NCBI RefSeq assembly: GCF_043641665.1 | Contig: NC_092181.1 | Coordinates: forward strand, 17,087,463 to 17,151,462 | Direction: 5' to 3' | Source: Enoplosus armatus | Lineage: Eukaryota > Chordata > Actinopteri > Centrarchiformes > Enoplosidae | DNA length: 64,000 nt | In this document: piece after piece, positions 46,693-58,645 of the stretch | Numbering within the stretch: position 1 is the first letter of the stretch | Layout: each line of letters opens with the position of its first letter | The notes under the pieces: generated by a model | Databases searched by the model: none | Seen by the model: the letters and a program-made list of their open reading frames with translations, nothing else | Told to the model about the DNA's origin: nothing | Made by a program: the position numbers and the translations under genes

Positions 46693-49600
46693 CTCTCTCA
46701 TCTCTCTCTAATTTAGATGTGAAAGAAATCAGATTGATTCAGGATGCTACAGAACACCTTGCCTTGTGTGCTTATTAAATAGCTCCTCTGTAACTGCTGC
46801 CATGTTGTCTCAGCTTAAGTGCTATAATGCCTTTATTCTAGAGGAAAGCAAGGTTACCTTTATCACCGTATTGAAACACCAATTGATTGTTTTTTTCTTT
46901 CTCTTCAGCTGTGCAGCACTTTGTGCAGTTCGGCTATTGTTGTCTTCCCGCATGTTAAGTCTTTGCAAAATATGTCTGAAAGTAATTTCTTTTTCTTTTT
47001 TGTCTTTTTTGTTTGTTTTGTTTTGTCAATCTCTTGGACAAGCGTGGTTGTCAACTACCACATGTACATATATAGTAGAAACAAATGGCATCGTTTGGTG
47101 TTGCAGAGCAATCATTTGTAGCTTCTGTGCAAAGTAAATTCTTCTTAGGGGGAGAAATATTACAAGGACCTTGGTTTCCTTAAAGATTGCAACAGCTCAG
47201 ACTCGAGGAGACTTAAAATGGTACTTTCTACCTAGTAACTACAGACCCACTCAGCACCTGGTAGCTGAGAGGCTGAGCTAGATATTTATTTGTCTTATTG
47301 TAGCATTGCCATGGCATGATGTATTGCAGTAGAGCTGTTTTGTGTCATCATTTAACCTGATCTACCAGATCAGTAAAAGGACTCCACTCTGCCACGTTAA
47401 GATGACAAATGGCAGGGACGCTGCTCAGACAGAAAAGGACCATCGTTGCATCATTCTCTTTCTCACACTACTCTTAGTTACAGTTCTGATTGAGTTAGTT
47501 AATGGTGCTAAGAGCAAGTCATGAAGTGAAGTCACTGAGAAGACAAAATCAGCACCGTCTTTTAATTAATAGCCTGGGAAAAGTAAACAGCACTCCACAG
47601 CGCAGTGATATTTGGTCTCTGTGAGTCTAGTATCAGTGGGGAAAGTGGGAGGTTTCTCGTGGTTTCTCATTATCAAACAGTAACTGCATCCTACTTTATA
47701 GAGAGCTTTTCATATTGCAAGGCCATGCTATTGACTGCCTGGGGTTACCACCTGACTTGAATGAATAAACAAGCAGATTTAGTGGGGCTCTGCACAGGGG
47801 AGGATCCACATACATGATGCATGATGCAAGTAGCATGGTGGGAGGAAGCAGGGCACAAGTAGGAAGGAGACAGCATGGCCTCTGGGCACAGCTGGCCTCT
47901 CTGCTGGGATCCATTTACAATCGCAGCATAAAGTAAAAAAAGCTGTGGTTGTGTATGAGACTATGCATTTCTGTGTGTGAGAGACAAAATAAAATGGTTT
48001 ATTGATCGACTGTAAATGAGCTACAGCAATTAAAACTATGGCTGTTTGAGTGTGCATTGAGGTTTCTTATTTGGTTGTTGTTACAGATCTCAGGAAAGCT
48101 GATGAGAAACTAGATTAACTTTGTCATCTGTAGTAAACATTTACATAGCAGCTAGAGCAAGTTAATCGACAGGTGGTAACTGTTTTGTAGGATTCTTGAA
48201 TGTGTGTGTACTAATTAGAGAGTAAAGGAAAATAAAGGAAACATCTGATTAGCTTGTTTTTGAACATTCTCAGCGAGCAGAAATTCAATGTAGAAGAGAC
48301 ACCAGTTTTCTCTACAGCGTCAGTAACAGCTAATATTAAAGCTATTTGCACTATACATGAAAACAAGAGTGAAGTTAGCTAAAGCAAACTAACTACTACG
48401 TGAGAAATTACTAGACTCACCAGGTCATTTGTTTTCCCTCCCAAATTTTGATCATAAACATTTTAACTTTATTGAGAGTTAATCTACTGAGGCCATTAAA
48501 ATGGGCTACTGTGGCTTAAAGCTGTCATTCAGCTTTTTTGCATCTGGAAAACCTATTGAACCAAATAAATAATTAAATAAAGACAGATCTAAGGGCAGCT
48601 TACCACAGTAAATGCTTATCAGGGCACTGCTTGAGTTTGGATTTGTAAATTTAAACAGCGTACCAATCGCTAACAGTAGTTTCCTAGCAACATGCTGATG
48701 GTCTTTTGTGATATAATGACACAACCCCACAAATAGTGTCACAACCGCTGTCAAAGTTGTTGATTCTCAAACTGGCCAATAGTTTCCATTTACTGATCTG
48801 CTTCACCTGTTAAGCTTAATATATTTATCTTATGTAGGTCCTTGTAGCTGAGTCTTGGAGACGCCAATGAGTGATTTAGTTAGGCCTAGATTACTTGCCT
48901 TATGTCTACTGCAAGCAAGTCTAGTTATTTCTGTCCAGTCTGGCAGCAGCATTTCTTGCTCTGAGTGTCTGCTTCTGTACAAATCTACATAAAGTTAAAG
49001 TACAGAAATTGCACACGTACAATTAGACTGCAATTTACATCACAATTTAAGTTTTTTAATGGAAGAAAAAAATGGATTTCTGTAGCATACAGTGAGCAGC
49101 CAACTGGTGAGGCAAAGTACAGCAGGAGAGTTAAGATAAGCCTAGCTACTCAGACTTCTTTGGCAGTGCTCAGATGGGTATGTAATGGGATTAGATTGTG
49201 CCACAAGACCAAATATTATTGCTGCAGTATGTCATCTTCCATTCAGAACCATTACTATTCATTGTAACATTTGACATCTCATTGCAGAATCCATCTCTGC
49301 ACCTATGATGAGCTTAGTAGACGTGTGTGGTAGAAGTACAAAGTATCGGGCTGTAATGTGCTGGAAGTGAAACTTCCTGGTGCGAGTTGGGATTATAAAA
49401 GGAGAATGGGGACACTAGGTGAAAGCCTCCATAATTGTGTTGGAATGAGTGGAACAGATCTGTCAAAGTTGGACTTAACCTTGTCGCACCACAAGCTGAA
49501 TGTTTTCCAACATTGTGCTCTGCCACAGGAGTGACTGATAAATGACTAATAAATATCTGTTGTCTTTTTCTTTTAGTTTTTTCATTATTCTTCTATCTTT

Positions 49601-50630
49601 CCTGCAATACATGTTTTATTTTAAGGACGGGGCTTTCTATTATCTAGCCTGTGAGTGAACTATTTTTGAATGTTTGTATGAAGGGACCTATCTTCCTCTT
49701 ATAATCTTACTGTAGGTATACAGTAGCTATCTATTTATTCGCTAAATTACATTGAAACATTGTGGTAAATGCCGAACATGTAATTAGTCCATATATAAAG
49801 TATATAATAAATAAAAAATATATAATAAAATGTGTAAAATGGAGCTTCTTCATGCCTGTGAATGACAAAAGTCTCAGTAAAATGGGACTTTAAACACCAC
49901 AGCCAAGTTAATGGATCATGGCAAGTAAATTGATAATAAATTCAACTTCAGTGGTCATTTATCACTCAGTTTCAGTGCCCTGGTGCTGCATGTTCTCGGT
50001 GTAAGTACTGACTGAATTGGTCTAAGGAAAAAATTATTAGGCGATTACAGCTTGAAAGTTTAAAGCCTTTTAAATTCTTGAAACTCATGGATATTCATCA
50101 CACTGAGGTCATATAGTCACACTGGATGCCCTTCAGACGGGCGTAATAAATTATTTATTCTTTTCTGACTCATTGCAGACGAAAGCAATAGAAATCAATT
50201 AATTAAGTGACCAGGTCAGTATTGATGTACAGGAGCGAGACAAGGACACTGGACAATGGGCAATTGAAATCCCCGATTAGAAAACGAGGGGGGAAAAAAG
50301 ATACCTGAACATTATTAATAAACATGAGAGGAAGTGGAATCAGGATGTCAGGCACGGCACAAGAAAAATCACTAATCAAAAAGGGAGTATTATAAGATAT
50401 TAAGATCAGTGAAAGCACCAGTAGCCAGCAGCAGCCTCAAAGGGCAATCTATCAGAATCAGAAGAACACAATCTTGCCTCAAGGTCCACTTAGGAGCTTT
50501 TCTGGAGCTTTCAATCATATAACATGATTTTCTTCAGCAGGTTTTTTACCTAGGTGTCTGCTGTTATTGCATCTGTGATATGATCAACAGATGTAGGACA
50601 GCTACTAGATGAACCACGAGGTGAGATTGT
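46693..50630. other. Non-coding, mostly unique
   Basis: Nearly 4 kb without a recognised exon, RNA or repeat. The longest frames (46766-47137, 47779-48057 minus, 48965-49267) are hydrophobic or AT-rich by-products with no domain. Confidence 0.4.
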
Positions 50631-50984
50631 TTTGTTAACTTCCAGTCATTAACTTTGAAATTCAACTTTGAAGCTGATTTGGATGGAAAGACATTAAAAT
50701 TAAAAAATCAGGTGCTTCGATCCCCATCTCCTCCTGTCTACATGTCACACAGCAAGGCAATGAATCACAAGTTGCTCCTGATGTATGTGTGGGCAAATCT
50801 GGCAAACCAATTGATTGTAATTCAATGTAGTGAAAAAATTGAGGATTTGGGCGAAAAGCTTGATACTGGATTTAAACGGTAAAAGAAAGTACTGTTCATC
50901 TTTCAAAAGCATGAAGAAATTACTCTCACATACAGTGCATAGTACACCAGTACCTTCCATGGAAAAGGATAAAAGAAATTGCTG
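50631..50984 (+). other. Unclassified frame next to hAT fossil
   Basis: A 75-codon frame (50655-50882), containing MKFNFEADLDGKTLKLKNQV and KLLLMYVWANLANQLIVIQC, looks protein-like but matches no family I know. It may be an upstream part of the transposase fossil at 50985-51720, or part of another repeat. Confidence 0.25.
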
Positions 50985-51720
50985 AATGAGTGGAGTGCTG
51001 CGGCTGTTACCACCATGTTAGTAAAGCCGTGATGGAACCAAAACTAAGGTCGACCCTTTTCAATCAGTATGACCTCTCTCTGCAGAAGTATCAACCTCCA
51101 TCTCGTACCACTTACCATATGCCATCATCCCAGAATGATATGACAGAAAGCTTCACACAACAAATTACAAAAGTCATTATCTCTGAAATGAAGCAAATTA
51201 CACTACACAATGGCCACTGAGGCAAGAGATGGACGCTCAGAACGACTGCTGGTGTGTGCAATATATCTGTCAGAGGGAACAGTTAAGGAGCAGATCCTGG
51301 CACTGACTGCACAATCTTTTGATGCACAAACTGGCAGGGATTCTTTGCAGCGGCATCATCAAGGCAATGGAAATGCCAACTTAAAATGTGAAGCACAGAC
51401 CTAAGACAGTGCAGAGGTCATGTTGGGACAACATTGTGTGATGTCAATTTAAAATCATACAACTTTTACAGAAACATGATAGTGGGAAGTTCTAAGCTGT
51501 CTAGAAATGCCAACATATATCATCTTATGTCAGTGCAAGTCAGTCAGTGATTGTCTCATAACTGTTAGAAGTACTCGCTGTTTCTCTGAATACTTGTCAC
51601 AAGGATTCTACGAATTCTTTAAAAGAAACGCACAACTCTGTGTGACACGAAAAGCCAAACACTTAAGCGAGTGCTTAAAGAATACAAGATCTTGAAGGAC
51701 AAAGTATTTTGTTGCTCCTT
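50985..51720 (+). pseudogene. hAT transposase fossil, DUF4371 type
   Basis: A frame from 50990 includes PPSRTTYHMPSSQNDMTESF and ITKVIISEMKQITLH, matching the region before the catalytic core of ZMYM/KIAA1586-like hAT transposases. After a frame change, 51210-51404 reads EARDGRSERLLVCAIYLSEG, TVKEQILALTAQSFDAQT and LKCEAQT. It is followed by a stop exactly where the family's conserved QTYDGAAVMSG motif expects Tyr, then DSAEVMLG in the same frame. This colinearity makes the DUF4371 call firm. A later frame (51507-51695), with GFYEFFKRNAQ, may be the segment preceding the insertion domain. Frameshifts, the TAA and missing C-terminal parts show it is dead. Its lineage differs from the 3-kb fragment as far as can be seen. 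Confidence 0.85.
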
Positions 51721-52064
51721 GGTTTTTAAAAGTTGACTTTATGTTAATGCCTTTGCTCCTTCAAACAGTATAACAGTAGACACTGTCATGTTTGTCAATA
51801 AGTCCGATTTTTCAAGCTATTTCAACAGCTTCCCCTGTGAACCTTAAATAGTCGCCAACTTGAGAGTTGTTGCCAATATCTCTGCCAATGGCAGGATGAT
51901 TGGTTAAAAGCAAGGACAACACAAAATCTGTGCAGCATTGTAGGGGAAGATATTCTGCTTGTACAATACCCTCTTCCCCAAAAATATATCATATGTGTAA
52001 GATTTTCAACCCAAACTTCACTCCTGAAGGTCTTCAAAGCAGCTAGGACCAATCTGTATTATTT
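51721..52064. other. Non-coding
   Basis: Between the hAT fossil and the minus-strand family P repeat. The 76-codon minus frame (51822-52052) has no domain. Confidence 0.3.
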
Positions 52065-52400
52065 ACGTATCAAATGGCAATGAGCAAGGGATCGCCCATA
52101 GTGACGAGCCTACAGAGAATTATGAATCTGTAGCTTCCCTCGGCTTTACGGAGTTTCATAGCGAGTTTCAGCACATTGTTTAGCTGCTATGCCCACTTTT
52201 ATTCACTGTTTTGGTTCACTTTCACCACTCTCATAGTGCCGTTTTTGGCATTTAAGGCATAAGCGAGCCTCTTCCCACATTTGCTTTCTCTCTCTGTATG
52301 ATCCAGTGTTCATAGCTTGAGGTCTGCAAACCAGTTGTTGCTGAAACTGGAGACAGAGGGCAGCAGGGCATCTGTCGTCATCCAAAGCTATGGAGTAGCA
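52065..52400 (-). repeat. Percomorph repeat family P, copy 3
   Basis: In reverse complement it shows GAGAGTGGTGAAAGTGAACC, AATGTGCTGAAACTCGCTAT, AAACTCCGTAAAGCC, ATAATTCTCTGTAGGCTCGT and CACTATGGGCGATCCC, colinear with the right half of copy 2 (20270-20440). Opposite orientation to copies 1 and 2. Confidence 0.75.
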
Positions 52401-53195
52401 TTGGATCTGTCAAACAACTTCACCGTCCTCTTTCATATCATTGTTAAAAACGTATCTTAACTGGCTTTTAATTAGTTCTGTATTATGTGTATTTGTTCTT
52501 TGGGCATTTACAGTTTATATGCTTTTCATCATGTTTGAAACAAACTGATGATGTTGTGTAGGCTAGTTGTGTACTATCTATCTTATGTCCCTATGTGGAC
52601 AATTAAAGTGTTATTGTAGCCATTTACATGGTATACATGGAACAGCTCTTCAAATTAAACCCAACTGCTTCAAAAATTGGACTGTGTGAGTGGTAATTAA
52701 ATGGGAGGTAGCTTAGGTGTCTGCCAAAACTCATCTAGGAGTTTCACATAAGGGTCATATTTTATGAAGATGTGCTGGTTGTGGCTTTGGCAGCATGAGA
52801 GGCTAATAATTATCGGCTAATATTTGCAAGAGGTTGTGTTCAACCAAGTTTTTAAGCCTGTTTCAAAAAAGAATTAATGAATAATAAAAAAAAAATACAA
52901 GACAGCTCTTTGACCTGTGTCATTAGTCCTGAAGTTCTGAGCGCTCATCTTTTTAAAGTCATATTTAACTATTAAATTAAGTTGTTTATTTGTTAGCAGA
53001 ATGATTTCCTGAATACTAAGGGAAGATGACTGTGATGGAGCCGAGTGCATGATAGACTATGACATGCCCTCATGTTATATGGGGGAAAAAAGAGTAGCAA
53101 GATAACAAATCACTACCACTTCACTGTATCCAAAGGATACACAGCTCTGAGTAGTGCTGTGAAGAGTGTCAGTTAATTGACAGCAGGTTGGCCCA
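52401..53195. other. Non-coding
   Basis: No recognised exon or repeat; an A9 run sits near 52888. Confidence 0.4.
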
Positions 53196-53310
53196 GTATT
53201 TAGAGTGACAATCCTATAATGGATAGGTAAAAGGTCAAAACCACAGTCACTTGTGCTGTCAAATTGTCCTTGAGCAAGACAGTGAAATCCCTGGCTGCAC
53301 AATGATTAAA
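53196..53310 (+). repeat. Partial family R repeat
   Basis: TTGTCCTTGAGCAAGACAGT followed by GAAATCCCTGGCTGC is a diverged piece of the repeat at 21015-21243; flanking parts are unrecognisable. Confidence 0.5.
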
Positions 53311-54149
53311 GTCCTTCTGTAAAAGAACACCAGCTACAGTAAATGTCTTGCTTGTAAATAAATTATTCCGTGAGCCTGTCTGTGTCGTCCTTGGCAAAGA
53401 CAAAATTTCAACATTCACATGGGTTATTCTGTGATGGACAATAAAGTGCATCAGAAACAGGCAGAAGAACTGTCTAGAAGAACGGTTTCAATGAAATGTT
53501 GCAGAAATTTGGTTTTACAAATCAATAACAACCAATTTAACATTTCCCTCTTTCTGCCTTTAACTGCTCCAGCCATCCATTTTCTGTTAAGCACAAGGCG
53601 TGCCTTCGCTGATACACTGCAGTAACTCAAGTGAATTTCCAATTTGGCTAGACTGGCTCTGGTGGGGCAATAACATTGGTAGGAAAAAAATAGAGAATGA
53701 AAGCTCTCACTCTAAATCTGAGTGCTGTGGAGTCTGGGGACTTCATGTCTGGAGCAAGGAGGAGACAAATATATAAATCACAGCTTTGACAGCCCCTGGT
53801 TAGAAGTGACAGCACATCAGCTGCAAGCAAATAGAGGATAATGCATCAAGCAGTCATTAATTGGACAATGGAGTCAAGGGAACACTGAGTCTAACAAAGG
53901 TTGAGGACAAGGTGTCTTCTTGTGATTTGCTTAATCAGGTCCATAGACATCTACTTGCTCGAAGTCATCAAAGAATTCTCCCTCTCAAACTTGCTATACA
54001 CGTTCTGAAATACGAATTATGTAACTCCTTATTCACCAAAAAGGTGCAATTGGTGTGGCATATACTTTCAAAAGGACTTTAAAAATGGCCTAACCCTAAT
54101 AAATGTGGCTTTGGCATTGTCAAAAACATTTGAAAAGCTGTCTTCTGCT
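53311..54149. other. Non-coding
   Basis: No recognised exon or repeat. The overlapping frames at 53419-53642 on both strands are low-information. Confidence 0.35.
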
Positions 54150-54245
54150 CATAGGTAGGGCTGAACATTTTTTGTAAAATATGTAATGCAATTTTTTGGA
54201 CCAATATTGTAACTGCAATTTAAATTGCCATTATTTTCTATAGGT
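54150..54245 (+). mobile_element. hAT-like end fragment
   Basis: TAGGTAGGGCTGAACATTTT, then TAAAATATGTAATGCAATTT, then GGACCAATATTGTAACTGCA matches, from recall, the left end of a fish hAT group beginning TAGGGCTGAACGATT. No coding part is attached. Confidence 0.55.
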
Positions 54246-56071
54246 TAAACTCCAGTGCTGTAGTTGGGGTCTACCAGACAGAGGGCAGTAGTTTCTTTTT
54301 ATGTTCACAAAATGAACATTATTTAGCTACAGCTGAATAAATCTGCTGGTGATAGATGTGATTATAGGGGGTGAAATCAGCAGTCGATGGTTTCCCTTTC
54401 ACTTGCTACAGCTTGTTAACACTGTCAGCATTGTAAATTATAGTTAAAACTGTGGCTCTTTCAACTTCAAATTGTGATTTCGATATAGAAACATATAATC
54501 ATACTCATAAAGCATTTGAATATCCTCCAAAATAAAAACGAAACAAAAAGCATATCTAATTTTCTGTTTATTACCGTCATTATCAGTAGTAGTAGTGGCA
54601 GCTGTGTTGTTATAGTTGAAGATCCAAAAAGGTTTTGAACTAATGTTAAATATTGAGTCTAGTAAAAGAATCATTTCTGTATATTAACCTTCCACCTTCT
54701 ATTGTGTAAAGCATTTGCCCTGTGGCCAGGAATTGATTTTTCTTTTGTGTGTGTGAGAGTGTGTGTTTGACAGACACCATTAATCACACTTTGAAAATAA
54801 TTTGCTTGGGATTCCATAGGATAAATTTGTAATTTTCATGAGCTTAGGCATACTTAGTATGCCCCAAAACTTTATCCATTTCTCCAGCCATCCATGCATT
54901 CAATTAGGAGGAATCCTCCGCAAAGCCAGGTAGGCTTTTCAATCAGTACACGCCTCCCCTTAAGGCATGCAGGAAACCTTGTAATCTACACATAATTGGT
55001 GACAAGTCACCCATGTTCTCATGTACAATGAAAAAAGTGCTATGTATGTGCTTCGGAAATCTGCACCTCATATATATTTTGTTGGCACGTATATTAGCCT
55101 ACAATAGGAGTGGTTGAAACACATTTGGTGAGGAAAATGTTATTTGATTTATTCATGGCAACTATTCAAATACACAATCACAAAGTAGAAAGGACCATGT
55201 AAACACCTTCACCCAAACATTCCTCTAATTGAAATATAGCCAAAAGCCCAAACTCAATGCCCAGGTAAACGTAGCCAAAGTAATTGTAACTAACTCAAAC
55301 GCACTGGTACATGATATAACTTAGAGGTGTATTTCATTTGGGATGACAGACAGTAACCTTAAGCAGGGCTACGACTATGTACGGGCACTCCCCCCACAGA
55401 ACCCACATCGGGAGATCCCTCGTTGTGGTGCCGCTAGCCGTTACCCTTTAAGTCATAAAGTTTTGGGCAAGAGTATAACTGGATTAAAATGATGACATTT
55501 TCTTTTGCTAACACATACTGCAGAAAAATGAAAATCCTGCAATTAGAGTTTTCTTTTCTGTTTACTTATGACGTTTAGCAGAGTGAGTACTTTCCAGTAG
55601 AACAAGCTTAACTTCAATGACATCAGTTCTCCTGCTCAATTCATGCCTGAAGAACTCACATATTTATATGGAAATGATATATATTTCCTCCTGCTACATT
55701 CTAGGGTCTACCTACACAGTCACAACAGTCCTTCATGAAAAGCCACCTGCCACTCTCCATGAAGCTCTCCACCTTGCTGCTGCGTTGAATACTAGGCTCT
55801 TTTGATTCTTACTTTCAAATTATTTTATCCATGATTTATTCATAAAAAAATGTAAACAAGCACAGCAGAAACATGTCCCTGTAGTTTGTTTTAGTGGTTT
55901 GTCAAGTCAGTTCACAATTGTAACAAGAAATCATTAAATCAAATGTGTATCCTAGTCTACATTTCTAAATTTCCACTTTATCAACATGAATAAATGTTGA
56001 ACTGTGTTATTAAGATGTATGAAAGCAAACTGAGGGTGATATGATGGTCTGGTGTGCATATCTGTATGTGC
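54246..56071. other. Non-coding with a CpG-rich patch
   Basis: No recognised exon. The patch at 55360-55450 (GGGCTACGACTATGTACGGG, CACATCGGGAGATCCCTCGT, GCCGCTAGCCGTTACCC) is distinctly richer in CpG than its surroundings and may be a younger insertion. Confidence 0.35.
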
Positions 56072-56094
56072 GTGTGTGTGTGTGTGTGTGTGTG
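56072..56094. repeat. (GT)11 microsatellite
   Basis: Eleven GT units with one trailing G. Confidence 0.96.
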
Positions 56095-56325
56095 GAGAAC
56101 AGTAATTTTCATTTCAACACGCTCCTGAAGTCAGTTTTTATCACATGCACACACTATATTTATTAAGTCTAGATGACAAGCTTTTCATGTACCTTTACTG
56201 AGAATAGAATATGATTATATGATAGGCTGAATAACTTACAGTAACAGAATAATCACGACTCATCAAGGTGCTGCCCAAAGTAAATTAAAAAACATGCCCG
56301 TAATGTTAATCTCATGAAGAGTGAT

Positions 56326-56475
56326 GTCTGTTGGTCAGTCAGCCTCTTGGTCCAGACTGGAGTATCTCAACAACTATTAGACAGGTTGCCATAACTTTTT
56401 TTACACATAGAAATATCTTCAAGATGGATTGGCACAAAATTTCCTCTAGTGCCAACATGTGGTTCACATATGTGA
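56326..56475 (+). repeat. Teleost interspersed repeat (family U)
   Basis: TTGGTCCAGACTGGAGTATC, TCAACAACTATTAGACAGGT, TGCCATAACTTTTT, GATTGGCACAAAATTTCCTC and TAGTGCCAACATG follow the order of a common fish repeat (consensus CTCAACAACTATTGGATGGA TTGCCATGAAATTT from recall). Confidence 0.75.
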
Positions 56476-57409
56476 TCTGTCATCTTTAACTGGGAATATA
56501 TCAAAAGCCAACTCTTACATATTTACTTCAAGTTGCTGTTCACTGTCAAATCATTCAAAGGGAGGCATTTGATCAGATGGCAGTCGGCAAAATAAGACAT
56601 TAGCAGAGCAGATTATAAAAAAATCTTTTGTCACTTTCATGACATTTCTAAGTTGATGAGCTATTAAGTGGCTTCAGTGAACATTCACAGTTATGTTAAC
56701 ATTATAGTTTCAGAGTCAACAACAGAATATAACATTTTAGTTGTTTTAACATGGCAAAGATCATCTGTAAACAGGCCTGCTCCTGATGTTACCTGGTTTC
56801 ATATATTTGAGTCTGACCAGACAATGATACAATATCTTGTTCAGCTCGTCATTCATGGATCGTCATTACGCCCTGCCACACTTAATGACAGTCATGAAGA
56901 GAGAAAGATTAGACAAAAGAAAAAGTGTCAAAAAGCAAACCCTAGAACTTTGAGCCTGACACGGGAAGACCATTTCACACTGACATCTGGTCTGTGAAAT
57001 CAGTGTTTGAGATTAGTCAACATCTGCATCTATTTCTCTAAAACAGATTTCAAAAACCATTCTCATTTAAAGTTGACAATTTTCCAAACTGTTATTTTTG
57101 CAGCAACAGTTCACCTGAAATTAATTTCCACATTGCTCAGTTTCAGAGTTCCCAAATGGCCACACTAAACAGCTCTGTAGGGAAAACATGTCATGTTTTA
57201 TCACAACAGCATAGAGAGATGAGTTGGCAAAATTCAAATTAAATCTGTACTCTGCAAACCCGGAGAAACCTTCCCTCCTTTCAAATTATGCACTCTGTAT
57301 TTTTTTATGTAAACAAACGTGGGGTTTTGATAATGTGCTTACCCCCAAGACTGTCATAATTTGTCAAGGTGAGGGGCTTTTCACAGGCTTGATGAAGAGC
57401 TCCATTAAT
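56476..57409. other. Non-coding
   Basis: No recognised exon. The 109-codon frame (56668-56997), with a lysine/arginine-rich EERKIRQKKKCQKANPR, matches no family and lacks splice context. Confidence 0.35.
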
Positions 57410-57690
57410 TGTTGAGGTTTGCGGAAGGGAAGGAGAGGGGAGTGGAGCAGAGAATACAACCGAAGAGGGGGGAAGAATAATTGTTGGAAACAGTTTTCAT
57501 TTCATCAAGTCCTGGAGCCCAAGGAGACAGGGCCACAGTGATGAGAGGTGGGAGGGAGGGAGGAGGAGGAGGAGGAAGGGGGGGTCAGTTGAGGAATTAA
57601 TTGCAGGGAGGATATTATTACTGGGCTGTGAGCTGAGGGAGAAGGGATGAAAGAGACGAGGTGGTAGCAAGACTCAGGATGGAGCAGGGA
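57410..57690. repeat. Purine-rich tract with G4 potential
   Basis: Most of the plus strand is A/G here. At 57549-57585 three GGG runs, five GG runs and a G7 follow each other closely, which could form a G-quadruplex or triplex. Confidence 0.7.
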
Positions 57691-58050
57691 GGTCAGGCAT
57701 GATCATTGTAAGAGAGTAAAGTAAAATAGAGTCTACGGTTTCTCTCTAAAGAAAAGGTATGTGAAAACACTTCTGCAGGTACTGCGAAGATGATAATGGT
57801 GACATATTAAGACAAACAATTTGCTTTGGAGAACATATTTTACACATTAGTCGTCCTAGCAGGAATAGTGCTTATTTTAGCATCAAGAGGTCATGATAAG
57901 TAAGTAGTATTATTAACAATGATGTACTGAATCGCAAGAATTTTTGAAAGAAGGAGAAACACAGCTGCACTGGCTTCAAGGGGTTGAAAGGTATAATAAG
58001 TCTTTTGAATCTCAGCCAACATCGTTGTTGATTGTTGGGTGGTATAAAGT
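57691..58050. other. Non-coding
   Basis: No recognised exon or repeat; the minus frames at 57872-58175 run across the left copy of the CCAGGTGTAAAT structure. Confidence 0.3.
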
Positions 58051-58494
58051 CCAGGTGTAAATGCTCGTGATCTGTATCTGGATACATTATCTGGGTAATG
58101 ACATCTGATCCATGGGGCATTGTCATTTACACCTGGAAAATAATAATTGTTCACATTATCTTGATTATGTTTCATTATGATCGGATCTCAATATGCAAAT
58201 TAGTTTGGCCAGCAGGCGCGATGTGTCCCAGGTCGAAGTAAGCAACGCCATGAACGGGCTTCATTCGTTTTTAAATCCCTTTTTGTGAGGGAAGACTTGC
58301 TAGCTGAACTTGTTTGACCTAGCAGGAAGAGGCAGGGTTTAGTGACCTTTCAATTTGTTTCTTAAGAATATAGTGACGCAGTACCCCTTGTATTTACACC
58401 TGGCTAAAACCTGTGAATTTGCACCTTCCATTCGTGTTTCCTTATCAAGGTAGGATATGCAGATACAGGTCACATGTTAATGCCAGGTGTAAAT
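58051..58494. mobile_element. Probable MITE cluster with four CCAGGTGTAAAT ends
   Basis: CCAGGTGTAAAT occurs forward at 58051-58062 and 58483-58494 and as its reverse complement ATTTACACCTGG at 58125-58136 and 58392-58403. The outer and inner copies form inverted pairs 86 bp (58051-58136) and 103 bp (58392-58494) long, the latter with ends pointing outwards-in reverse. Internal TGATCGGATCTCAATATGCA and AGATACAGGTCACATGTTAA resemble a fish DNA-transposon repeat known from recall (GATCCGATCAC...CAGGTGTAAATG). It appears to be one disrupted element or two nested copies. Confidence 0.6.
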
Positions 58495-58573
58495 GGCGTG
58501 ATAGTGCCACACATCACTGCTGCACATGCTGTAGTGAAAGCATGTTGTCACCACTAATTGGCAGGGCAAACCA

Positions 58574-58645
58574 GATTATTAGGCTGGTTTGGGAGTTACA
58601 TGATTACATGATTATTAGGCTGGTAAGGGAGTTACATGACCTTTA
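58574..58645. repeat. 36-bp tandem duplication
   Basis: GATTATTAGGCTGGTTTGGG at 58574 recurs 36 bp later as GATTATTAGGCTGGTAAGGG at 58610; the units differ at few positions, so the duplication is young. It gives a 12-residue repeat in the overlapping frame, which is not a gene. Confidence 0.9.

Noticed and set aside
55360..55450. 5S rRNA or other small RNA gene
   Set aside because: Only TAAGCAGGG resembles 5S rRNA; no promoter boxes or complete secondary structure can be drawn.
58051..58494. Cluster of T-box (Brachyury-like) sites
   Set aside because: The shared motif AGGTGTAAAT departs from the T-box half-site AGGTGTGA, and its inverted layout and flanks fit transposon ends better.
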